DNA from: an uncultured Lachnospiraceae bacterium
GTDB lineage: Bacteria > Bacillota > Clostridia > Lachnospirales > Lachnospiraceae
Assembly: GCA_947623185.1 (NCBI GenBank)
Contig: CANQGL010000007.1
Location: forward strand, 1-58,697
Reading direction: 5' to 3'
Length of the DNA: 58,697 nt
The translations under genes and the position numbers were made by a program. The notes beneath the pieces are model-generated. The model was not told the origin of the DNA and made no database searches. It saw only the letters and a program-made list of their open reading frames with translations. This document shows, in pieces, positions 25,213 through 32,110 of this stretch (the first letter of the stretch is position 1; each line of letters opens with the position of its first letter).

Positions 25213-25251
25213 AACAGCGGTCCTTTCCGTATCGTTATTACCTGCCCAAAC

Positions 25252-25280
25252 ATGATACCATAAGACGCGAAACTTGGCAA
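25252..25280 (-). promoter_or_regulatory. Promoter of the rluF-ligA-metA operon
   Basis: On the minus strand, TTGCCA (complement of 25275-25280), a 17-base spacer and TATCAT (complement of 25252-25257). It is the only good vegetative promoter seen between the upstream terminator and the first gene. Confidence 0.65.
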
Positions 25281-25296
25281 CAGGACATTTATTAAA

Positions 25297-25327
25297 GACG
25301 CCGCTGCCGGGGAGAGGCAGCAGCGTC
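25297..25327 (-). terminator. Terminator of the coiled-coil gene
   Basis: A 12-bp stem (25297-25308 with 25316-25327) has one position that is U-G in minus-strand RNA but a mismatch in plus-strand RNA. It is followed on the minus strand by TTTAATAAA. Both facts fit a terminator for the minus-strand gene ending at 25378. Confidence 0.7.
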
Positions 25328-25377
25328 GTTCGGTGTGCCGGTGACCCGGCTTTATCGGATGTATCGGTTGTTATCTT

Positions 25378-25944
25378 TTAAACTGCAGCCTGTTTCAGAC
25401 CGCGAACGTCGCGTTCCAAAACAGAGATCCGCAGAAGGATCATTTCTCTTTCGTTTTTGGCAATGATGGCATCTTCGAGCTTGCGGTTCAGGTCCTGGTG
25501 GCCTTCGGCAATGATGTTGATGCTGCGCTGAACATCGTTCTCGACGATAAGGCGGAAGTGGCGGACTTTTTCTTCCAGCGTGTCCATCTGGCCTTTCAGA
25601 GAATTCATCTGATTTTCCAGTGAATCCACCCGGTCCTCAAGGACATCCATGCGCTTTTCAAGAGCTCCCACACGCTGTTCGAGAACATCCATGCGCTTTT
25701 CGAGGGCATCCATGCGCTTTTCAAGAGCGTCCATGCGCTTTTCGAGGGCATCCATGCGCTTTTCAAGAGCGTCCACACGTTGCTCAAGAACATCCAACCG
25801 TTTCTCAATCGCGTCCAGCCGTTTCTCGATTACGTCCAGCCGTTTCTCGATCGCGTCCAGCCGCTTAATGACCGGCGCCATTGCCTGCGCTATCGCTTCT
25901 TTGACGATAGCCGATATCAGTTCCAGATCGTGCTTATCCAGCAA
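25378..25944 (-). CDS. Coiled-coil protein built on heptad repeats
   Basis: A 188-residue protein with no recognised family. Residues about 1-27 are a short helical head (LELISAIVKEAIAQAMAPVI). About 28-115 consist of at least twelve seven-residue units of the type LEKRMDA / IEKRLDV, an almost uninterrupted parallel coiled coil. A more varied helical tail (VRHFRLIVENDVQRSINIIAEG onward) follows. The start is a TTG at 25944, with AGGAGGTGAT directly upstream; the longer frame to 26004 runs through the promoter. Each heptad is a 21-bp DNA repeat, so length variation between strains is likely. A structural or phage-tail-like role cannot be told apart here. Confidence 0.7.
   Translation of the reverse strand: MLDKHDLELISAIVKEAIAQAMAPVIKRLDAIEKRLDVIEKRLDAIEKRLDVLEQRVDALEKRMDALEKRMDALEKRMDALEKRMDVLEQRVGALEKRMDVLEDRVDSLENQMNSLKGQMDTLEEKVRHFRLIVENDVQRSINIIAEGHQDLNRKLEDAIIAKNEREMILLRISVLERDVRGLKQAAV
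25610..25865 (-). repeat. Tandem 21-bp coding repeats
   Basis: About twelve imperfect 21-bp units, several nearly identical (for example copies of CATGCGCTTTTC on the plus strand at 25647, 25689, 25710, 25731 and 25752), encode the heptads of the coiled-coil protein. The pattern suggests growth by unequal recombination or slippage. Confidence 0.85.
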
Positions 25945-25975
25945 TATATCACCTCCTGTGCTGTAGGATGGTAAT

Positions 25976-26004
25976 ATTATCCACGCGATCGCCAGACTTG
26001 TCAA
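25976..26004 (-). promoter_or_regulatory. Promoter of the coiled-coil gene
   Basis: On the minus strand, TTGACA (complement of 25999-26004), 17 bases, GATAAT (complement of 25976-25981). It lies about 32 bases before the TTG start and supports that start over the longer frame. Confidence 0.7.
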
Positions 26005-26074
26005 TGCGCAATTTCGACAAAAATGGACCCCGATTTTCTACATATCCATATGTGGATAATTATCGCCGGCATTA

Positions 26075-27100
26075 TTAATATATGAACATGGCGTCCCCAA
26101 AGCTGAAGAACCGGTATTTTTCCCGGATCGCTTCCTGATAGGCGTTCAGGATATGCTCCCGCCCGGCCAGCGCCGATACCAGCATGACCAGCGTCGATTC
26201 CGGCAGATGGAAGTTCGTGATCAGGCAGTCCAGGATTTTGAACCGGTAACCGGGATAAATAAAAATATCGGTCCAGCCGCTTCCGGCTTTCAGGATCCCG
26301 TCGGCCCCCGTCGCCGACTCCAGCGTGCGGCAGCTGGTCGTCCCGACGCACACGATGCGCCCGCCGTTCTGCTTTGTGCGGTTGATCTTTTCCGCTTCCG
26401 ATTCCTCTACCACATAATACTCCGAATGCATGTGGTGATCCTCGATCGTTTTTGCCTTGACGGGGCGGAACGTTCCCAGCCCGACATGAAGCGTGATATG
26501 GGCGATCGTGACCCCTTTCTCCGCCAGTTCATCCAGCAGCTCTTCCGTGAAATGGAGGCCGGCCGTCGGAGCGGCGGCGGAGCCGTCGTGTTTTGCGTAT
26601 ACGGTCTGATAGCGGTTCCTGTCCTTAAGCTTATGCGTGATGTAAGGCGGGAGCGGCATCTGTCCGAGCCGGTCCAGGATCTCCTCGAAGATCCCGTCGT
26701 ACTCGAAACGGATCAGCCGGTTTCCCTCGTCGACGATATCGATCACCCGACCGTTTAAAAGACCGTCGCCGAAAGACACTTCGGTACCGACCTTCATTTT
26801 CTTTCCGGGCTTTACCAGCGTTTCCCAGACATCGTCAGACCGTCTTTTCAGCAGCAGGACTTCGATCTGCGATTCGGTCCCGATCCGCCGGCCGATCAGC
26901 CGGGCGGGTATGACTTTTGTGTCGTTGATCACGAGGCAGTCTCCCGGGTGCAGAAGCGTGAGAAGATCGCGAAATCCGTGGTGGGCGATCTCTCCCGTTT
27001 CCTTATTCAGAACAAGGAGTCTGGAAGCGGCGCGGTCCTCAAGCGGGTCCTGCGCGATCAGTTCCCTTGGAAGGTCGAAGTTAAAATCGGATAAATTCAT
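26075..27100 (-). CDS. queA: tRNA preQ1(34) S-adenosylmethionine ribosyltransferase-isomerase
   Basis: A 341-residue enzyme of queuosine synthesis that transfers the ribosyl part of SAM to preQ1 at the tRNA wobble position. Full-length family motifs are visible: [11 protein letters not shown]-like start, [50 protein letters not shown] and [20 protein letters not shown]. It is a single-gene unit here; the other queuosine genes are not in the window, and no preQ1 riboswitch is evident upstream. Confidence 0.96.
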   Translation of the reverse strand: MNLSDFNFDLPRELIAQDPLEDRAASRLLVLNKETGEIAHHGFRDLLTLLHPGDCLVINDTKVIPARLIGRRIGTESQIEVLLLKRRSDDVWETLVKPGKKMKVGTEVSFGDGLLNGRVIDIVDEGNRLIRFEYDGIFEEILDRLGQMPLPPYITHKLKDRNRYQTVYAKHDGSAAAPTAGLHFTEELLDELAEKGVTIAHITLHVGLGTFRPVKAKTIEDHHMHSEYYVVEESEAEKINRTKQNGGRIVCVGTTSCRTLESATGADGILKAGSGWTDIFIYPGYRFKILDCLITNFHLPESTLVMLVSALAGREHILNAYQEAIREKYRFFSFGDAMFIY

Positions 27101-27205
27101 AACGGGTCCCCCTCAAGCCGTTTTGCCTTTTTCCGGCGATGCCCGCCGCCGGAGCGGTATGGCCTATTGTATCAAAATTAATTTCAAAAAGCAAGAAAGA
27201 ATCGC

Positions 27206-27234
27206 TTGCAAGATAGAATAAAATATTGTATTAT
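27206..27234 (+). promoter_or_regulatory. tRNA-Arg promoter
   Basis: TTGCAA (27206-27211), a 17-base spacer and TATTAT (27229-27234), 11 bases before the mature tRNA. Confidence 0.65.
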
Positions 27235-27245
27235 AGTAAAGCGAT

Positions 27246-27317
27246 GCATCTGTAGCTCAGTGGATAGAGCAGTGGCCTCCGGAGCCGCGTGCGTAGGTTC
27301 GATTCCTATCAGATGCA
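27246..27317 (+). tRNA. tRNA-Arg (anticodon CCG)
   Basis: A complete cloverleaf: acceptor GCATCTG/CAGATGC with discriminator A, D-arm GCTC...GAGC, anticodon stem GTGGC/GCCGC with loop CTCCGGA (anticodon CCG, reading CGG), a 4-base variable region, and T-arm GTAGG TTCGATT CCTAT. No CCA is encoded. A T-rich stretch follows. Confidence 0.95.
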
Positions 27318-27386
27318 TTTTTTTGATGCCTGGGACCGCATCCGGTACATTTTTCATATCCGCCGCCGGCAATGATTCGCCCTATA

Positions 27387-27415
27387 TTGACAAAAATCGT
27401 CGAATCGGATAAGAT
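27387..27415 (+). promoter_or_regulatory. Promoter of the XRE/DUF4250 genes
   Basis: TTGACA (27387-27392), 17 bases, TAAGAT (27410-27415), with a 66-base leader to the start codon at 27482. Confidence 0.7.
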
Positions 27416-27481
27416 GGGTTCAGAGGGCCGCATAGGCGGTCCCCGCACAGCCAAGACTGTTTATCGATGGGAGATAGGGCG

Positions 27482-27871
27482 ATGAATAAGGAGATCGGCA
27501 TGCGCATCCACGAAGTGAGAAAAGCGAAGGGGATGACACAGGAGGTACTGGCGGAAAGGGCTGATGTCTCGCTAAGCTGTGTCAGCAGGCTCGAAGCGGG
27601 AAAAATGATGGTCAGCGTGACAAAGCTGATCGAGATCGCGAACGCGCTGAATGTGGGGATCGACGAGCTCCTTTGCGATTTTGTCGACTGCAGGGTCACC
27701 GAAGATCCGATCATGAACCGCGTCAGCTATCTCCTGAGCCGGTGCACGCCGGAAGAACAGGAATACTGGGTCCGGAATCTGGAAATGTTTGTGGAGTATA
27801 TACAGAACGGCAGGCAGGCTGACGGCAAAAACGATCTGACCGGCGAAAGCCGCGCGGAAGGAGAGAACTGA
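27482..27871 (+). CDS. XRE-family regulator with a conserved C-terminal motif (copy 2)
   Basis: A 129-residue protein with an HTH_3 domain (IGMRIHEVRKAKGMTQEVLA, then SCVSRLEAGKMMVS) and the C-terminal segment MNRVSYLLSRCTPEEQEYWVRNLEMFVEY, which matches the XRE protein at 20991-21347 in order and spacing. The tail is hydrophilic and probably unstructured. ATG 27482 follows GGGAGATAGGG; the longer frame adds only MGDRA. Its stop is directly followed by the DUF4250 start, indicating coupled translation. Confidence 0.88.
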   Translation: MNKEIGMRIHEVRKAKGMTQEVLAERADVSLSCVSRLEAGKMMVSVTKLIEIANALNVGIDELLCDFVDCRVTEDPIMNRVSYLLSRCTPEEQEYWVRNLEMFVEYIQNGRQADGKNDLTGESRAEGEN

Positions 27872-28051
27872 ATGGGTACGGTACCCCATGATCCGGTCAT
27901 GCTTCTCAGTTACGTCAATACGCAGCTGCGCGATCATTACCCGACCGCGGATGAGCTGTGCGCGGCGCTGTCCCTGGACAGGGAAAAGATCGATAAAACG
28001 CTTGCGTCGATCGGATACGAATACGACGCGGACCGGAATCAATATGTATAA
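27872..28051 (+). CDS. DUF4250 family small protein
   Basis: A 59-residue protein beginning MGTVPHDPVMLLSYVNTQLR and containing DELCAALSLDREKI and IGYEYDADRNQY. These are the conserved features of DUF4250, a small family of clostridia and relatives with a predicted compact helical, HTH-like fold. Its ATG abuts the stop of the XRE gene, and GGAAGGAGAG lies just inside that gene's end. The function is unknown. Confidence 0.85.
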   Translation: MGTVPHDPVMLLSYVNTQLRDHYPTADELCAALSLDREKIDKTLASIGYEYDADRNQYV

Positions 28052-28080
28052 TCGGCGCCCGTTTCCGGAACAATAGTCTC

Positions 28081-28530
28081 ATGAAGAGACGAACTGCGAT
28101 CGAAGATCTTTTTGCCGGCTTTCTCCGCTGTGGGACAGCCGGCTGGTGCATGGAAATACTGTTTACATCCCTCGGCTCATTCCTGGCCGGGGATTTTAAA
28201 TTGTACGGAAATACGTCGCTTCTCATGTTCCCGATCTACGGGCTCGGCGTGTTTCTGGGGCCGCTCTGCGGAATGCTGGACAAGTGGCTGGGAGACGCGG
28301 GAACGCTTACCCTGCGCGACAGGTTCTTCCGGCACGGAGCGGGCAGCATGGTGCTGATCTTTCTTACGGAATATGTTTCCGGAGCGTTCCTAAGACGCCT
28401 CGGGATCTGTCCGTGGGACTATACGGGCCTTTTCTTCAGCGTTGACGGACTGATACGGTTGGATTTTGCACCGTGCTGGTTCATGGCAGGTCTTATTTTT
28501 GAACATTTGTCCGCGCGGACGGATCTCTGA
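28081..28530 (+). CDS. CmpB-like putative ABC transporter permease (PF06541 type)
   Basis: A 149-residue membrane protein with about four hydrophobic segments. It has the family landmarks TAGWCMEILFTSL, YGNTSLLMFPIYGLGVFLGPL and ICPWDYTG. These proteins are named putative ABC permeases, but no partner ATPase is adjacent, so the name should not be taken as proof of transport. The ribosome site is weak. It may be cotranscribed with the XRE and DUF4250 genes 30 bases upstream. Confidence 0.8.
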   Translation: MKRRTAIEDLFAGFLRCGTAGWCMEILFTSLGSFLAGDFKLYGNTSLLMFPIYGLGVFLGPLCGMLDKWLGDAGTLTLRDRFFRHGAGSMVLIFLTEYVSGAFLRRLGICPWDYTGLFFSVDGLIRLDFAPCWFMAGLIFEHLSARTDL

Positions 28531-28571
28531 CCGCGCGGAATTATTTTATTATTCCAAAATGTCTGAACAAC

Positions 28572-28600
28572 TTGCATTTACCCATATTTTTTACTATAAT
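28572..28600 (+). promoter_or_regulatory. Promoter before plsC
   Basis: TTGCAT (28572-28577), 17 bases, TATAAT (28595-28600). It could drive the four-gene run plsC-pheA-ppx-ppk1, whose members overlap or lie within about 25 bases of each other. Confidence 0.75.
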
Positions 28601-28631
28601 TAAAAAACATAAACAGGAAAAGGTGAATGCA

Positions 28632-29387
28632 ATGATACGGTTTATTCTTTTGGCGCTCTCGGTGTTCGGATTTCTGATCTTCGGGTTCCCGCTGCTTGCT
28701 GCTCAAAATTCGCTGGGGAAAAAGGACCCGCACGCGCGGGACGTCGAAAGTCTTAAGATCATTCAGTTTATGTTCCGCTATCTGCTGCGTCTCTGCAGGG
28801 TCACGGTCACGGTGGAGGGGGTCGAGAACATCCCCCGCGATACGGCCGTCCTCTATGTGGGGAACCACCGCAGCTATTTTGATATTCTGGTCGGTTATAC
28901 GAGCGTGCCGGGACTGATGGGGTTCGTCGCGAAGAAGGAGATGCTGCGCTATCCGCTCCTGCGCGACTGGATGGTAAACGTAAACTGCCTGTTCCTGGAC
29001 AGGAATGATCTGCGGGCCGCCTTAAAGACGATCCTCGAGGGGATCGAGAAGGTCAAGAGCGGCGTTTCCGTCTGGATCTTTCCGGAGGGGACAAGGAACC
29101 GGAACGACGATATCACGGAACTGCTCCCGTTTAAGGAGGGCAGCCTCAAGATCGCGGAAAAGTCCGGATGCCCGGTGGTGCCGGTCGCGATGACGGGGAC
29201 CGCGGAGATCTTTGAGAAGCATATTCCGTTTATCCGGTCGTCCCACGTCACGATCCGGTTCGGAGAGCCGTTTCGGATAAAAGAACTTGAAAAAGAACAG
29301 CAGAAGCACTCGGGGGCTTATACGCGCGATGTGATCTGCGGGATGCTCCGCGATATGCAGCGGAATACGACAGGAGAAGAAGAATGA
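28632..29387 (+). CDS. plsC: 1-acylglycerol-3-phosphate O-acyltransferase
   Basis: A 251-residue membrane-bound acyltransferase that makes phosphatidic acid. One N-terminal membrane helix (about 1-25) is followed by the catalytic NHRSYFDI motif (HX4D) and the substrate-binding FPEGTRN motif; VPVAMTGT is also conserved. ATG 28632 with AAGGTGA upstream is preferred over the in-frame start at 28572, which lies on the -35 element. It overlaps pheA by four bases (ATGA). Confidence 0.93.
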   Translation: MIRFILLALSVFGFLIFGFPLLAAQNSLGKKDPHARDVESLKIIQFMFRYLLRLCRVTVTVEGVENIPRDTAVLYVGNHRSYFDILVGYTSVPGLMGFVAKKEMLRYPLLRDWMVNVNCLFLDRNDLRAALKTILEGIEKVKSGVSVWIFPEGTRNRNDDITELLPFKEGSLKIAEKSGCPVVPVAMTGTAEIFEKHIPFIRSSHVTIRFGEPFRIKELEKEQQKHSGAYTRDVICGMLRDMQRNTTGEEE

Positions 29388-30520
29388 AAAAAGTTGATCT
29401 GATGGAATGCAGGAAAAAGCTGGATGGGATCGACTCCGAGATCGTCCGGCTGTTTGAAGAGCGGATGAGCATCTGCGGCGACGTCGCGGAGTCGAAGATC
29501 GAGAGCGGCAAAGCCGTTTACGACGCCGGGCGGGAGAATCAGAAGGTGGAAGCCGTGCAGAGCCTTACCCATAATGAATTCAACCGCCGTGCGATCAGGG
29601 AGATCTTCCTCCAGCTGATGACGGTAAGCAGGCGTTTCCAGTACGGACTTTTGGCCGCTCACGGCAAAGCGGAGCCGACCGGGTTCACCGTGACGGATGA
29701 TCTGCCGGAAGCCGGAGCGCGCGTCGTGTTTCAGGGTGTGGAAGGCGCGTACAGCCACGAGGCGGTACGCATTTTCTTCGGCACGGATGCGAACGCGTAC
29801 CATGTTCCGGAGTTTGAGGATACCATGAAGGAGCTCGAGGGGGGACGGGCGGATTACGCGGTCCTGCCGATGGAGAACTCGACGGCCGGCTTTGTGATCA
29901 GCAATTACGATCTGCTGTCGAAATACGATAATTACATAGTAGGAGAGGTCTATGTACCTGTCGAGCATATGCTGCTCGGCCTGCCGGGAGCCAACCTGTC
30001 CGATATCCGTACCGTATATTCGCATCCGCAGGGCTTGATGCAGAGCTCGGATTTTCTCAACGCGCACCGCGAGTGGCGGCAGATCAGCCTGTTAAATACG
30101 GCGGTCGCGGCCAAAAAGGTGCTCGACGATCATGATATAACGCAGGCGGCGGTCGCCAGCCGCACGGCGGGAGAACTTTACGGGCTGACGGAGTTGGCGC
30201 AGGGGATCAACAACGCGAAGGGAAATACGACCCGTTTCGCCATACTTACAAAGCGGCCCGTCTATACGGAAAAGGCCCGCAGGATCAGCCTGATGTTCGA
30301 GCTGCCGCACGTCAGCGGCTCGCTTTATAACGCACTTGGGAATTTTATCTTTAATGGGATCAATCTTACAATGATCGAGTCGAGGCCGATCCCGGAGCGG
30401 CCGTTCCAGTACCGGTTCTTTGCGGATGTCGAAGGAAATCTGAGCGACACGCCGGTACAGAACGCGCTATGCGGACTGCGCGCCGAGGCGTCGTATCTGA
30501 AGATACTGGGCAACTACTGA
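29384..30520 (+). CDS. pheA: Bifunctional chorismate mutase / prephenate dehydratase
   Basis: A 378-residue P-protein for phenylalanine synthesis. The N-terminal AroQ-type chorismate mutase (about 1-90) has KKLDGIDSEIVRLFEERM. The central prephenate dehydratase (about 105-285) has FQGVEGAYSHEA, PMENSTAG, SHPQGLMQ and the catalytic NTTRFAIL. A C-terminal ACT domain (about 295-378; HVSGSLYNALGNF, then NLTMIESRPI) is the likely site of phenylalanine feedback inhibition. The three domains are intact. Confidence 0.95.
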   Translation: MKKVDLMECRKKLDGIDSEIVRLFEERMSICGDVAESKIESGKAVYDAGRENQKVEAVQSLTHNEFNRRAIREIFLQLMTVSRRFQYGLLAAHGKAEPTGFTVTDDLPEAGARVVFQGVEGAYSHEAVRIFFGTDANAYHVPEFEDTMKELEGGRADYAVLPMENSTAGFVISNYDLLSKYDNYIVGEVYVPVEHMLLGLPGANLSDIRTVYSHPQGLMQSSDFLNAHREWRQISLLNTAVAAKKVLDDHDITQAAVASRTAGELYGLTELAQGINNAKGNTTRFAILTKRPVYTEKARRISLMFELPHVSGSLYNALGNFIFNGINLTMIESRPIPERPFQYRFFADVEGNLSDTPVQNALCGLRAEASYLKILGNY

Positions 30521-30542
30521 ATCTGAAGGGAGGGTGCAGGTT

Positions 30543-32108
30543 ATGGCAGCCCATATGTTTGCCGCGATCAACGTCGGCTCATTTGAACTTGAGCTCGGGA
30601 TCTATGAGATCTCGAACAAGAACCGTGTCCGGAGGATCGATCATGTGCGCCATGTGATCGAACTCGGCCGTGACATTTTCCGCAGCGGCAAGATCAGCTA
30701 CGCGGTGGCGGACGAGCTTTGCAGAATGCTGGAGGATTTTGTGCGCATCATACACGGTTACGGCCTCACCGAGTGCCGCGCCTACGCGACGAGCGTCATG
30801 CGGGAGGCCATGAACAACCACCTCGTGCTGGAACAGATCCGCGTCCGCACGGGACTTAAGCTGCGCGTCGTCAGCAACGCCGAGCACCGCTTTCTGAACT
30901 ACAAGGCGATCGCCGCGCTGGACGAGGATTTTGACCGGAATATCAAAAAGGGGACCGCGATCGTGGATGTCGGCTTCGGCAGCATGCAGATCTCCCTCTT
31001 TGATAAGAACCTGCTGATCTCGACGGAGAACCTGCCGATCGGCGTGCTCCGCATCAGCAACTCGATACGCAATGCGAATCCGACCGTGGACCGCACCCGG
31101 GACCTTGTCGGGGAGATCGTGGAGAGCGAGCTGGAAAACTACAGGAAGATGTACCTCAAAAACTGGGAGGTCCGCCATCTGATCGGGATCGGCGAACCGA
31201 TCCTTTACCTGTTCCGCTACGAGAACGACGGAAAGCCGCTGACGAACGTGACGCGCAGCCAGTTTGAGGATCTGTACGCGCGCCTCTCGGTGATGAACGA
31301 GGAGGAGATCGAATCGAAATTCGGCGTCAGCGCCGATTACGCCCGTCTGATCCTGCCGGGAGCGGTGATCTATCAGAAGGTCATGGAAATGACCGGGGCG
31401 GAGCAGATCTGGGTCCCCGGCGTCTGCTTCTGCGACGGGATCGCGGCCGAATATGCGGCGGATAAAAAGCTGCTGAAATTCAAGCACAGCTTTGAGAACG
31501 ACATCATCAGCACTTCCCGCAACATGGCGAAGCGCTACCGCTGCCGCAGCGTTCATTCGGAGCAGGTGGAAGAGCACGCCCTGGAGATCTTCGACGCCAT
31601 GAAAAAATACCACGGCATGGGAAAGAGAGAGCGGCTCCTCCTGCAGATCGCCGCGATTATCCATGCCTGCGGAAAATTTGTGAGCGTCCACAACGCCAAC
31701 GAATGTTCCTACAACATCATCATGTCGACGGAGATCATCGGAATCTCCCAGCTGGAGCAGGAGATCATCGCCAACGTCGTCCGGTACAATCTGCGCGATT
31801 TCGATTACGACATGATCCGGATCGAGAACGACTTCCACACGGCGGCGGGGCGGAGCGAAAGCCGGAGGGAAGCGGTGATCCTGATCGCCAAGCTGACTGC
31901 GATCCTGCGCCTCGCGAACACGATGGACCGCGGACATAAACAAAAACTGAAGGGCTGCCGGATCGCGGTCAAGAACGACAGGCTCGTGATAACGACCGAC
32001 TACAGCGGAGACATTACGCTGGAGGCGGTTTCCTTTGAGAACAAGGCGGAATTCTTCGAGGAGATATTCGGGATCCGCCCGGTACTGAAACAGAAAAGAG
32101 GCGTGTAG
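30543..32108 (+). CDS. ppx: Exopolyphosphatase, Ppx/GppA family with HD-like domain
   Basis: A 521-residue two-part protein. The N-terminal ASKHA domain (about 1-300) has AAINVGSFELELGIYEI, YATSVMREAMN, and the IVDVGFGSMQISLF phosphate loop. The C-terminal HD-like domain (about 330-430) reads IIHACGKF where the metal-binding HD pair would be expected, so the Asp is replaced by Ala, as in other degenerate Ppx C-terminal domains. ATG 30543 with GGGAGGG is chosen. It is followed after 2 bases by polyphosphate kinase, so the same operon makes and degrades polyphosphate. Confidence 0.9.
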   Translation: MAAHMFAAINVGSFELELGIYEISNKNRVRRIDHVRHVIELGRDIFRSGKISYAVADELCRMLEDFVRIIHGYGLTECRAYATSVMREAMNNHLVLEQIRVRTGLKLRVVSNAEHRFLNYKAIAALDEDFDRNIKKGTAIVDVGFGSMQISLFDKNLLISTENLPIGVLRISNSIRNANPTVDRTRDLVGEIVESELENYRKMYLKNWEVRHLIGIGEPILYLFRYENDGKPLTNVTRSQFEDLYARLSVMNEEEIESKFGVSADYARLILPGAVIYQKVMEMTGAEQIWVPGVCFCDGIAAEYAADKKLLKFKHSFENDIISTSRNMAKRYRCRSVHSEQVEEHALEIFDAMKKYHGMGKRERLLLQIAAIIHACGKFVSVHNANECSYNIIMSTEIIGISQLEQEIIANVVRYNLRDFDYDMIRIENDFHTAAGRSESRREAVILIAKLTAILRLANTMDRGHKQKLKGCRIAVKNDRLVITTDYSGDITLEAVSFENKAEFFEEIFGIRPVLKQKRGV

Positions 32109-32110
32109 AT

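Noticed and set aside
22425-25251. Possible SAM or T-box riboswitch controlling metA
   Set aside because: metA overlaps ligA and has no leader of its own; the operon leader before the rluF-like gene is too short and shows no S-box or T-box motif.
25610-25865. Regular repeats as a CRISPR array
   Set aside because: Units are 21 bp, contiguous without spacers, and keep an open reading frame of heptads, so they are coding repeats.
26043-26058. Inverted repeat TATCCA-TATG-TGGATA near the end of queA
   Set aside because: Only six base pairs per arm in AT-rich DNA and no T-run; too weak to call a terminator or operator.
30579-31943. 454-codon open frame opposite ppx
   Set aside because: Antisense shadow of a clear Ppx gene with biased composition and no homology.
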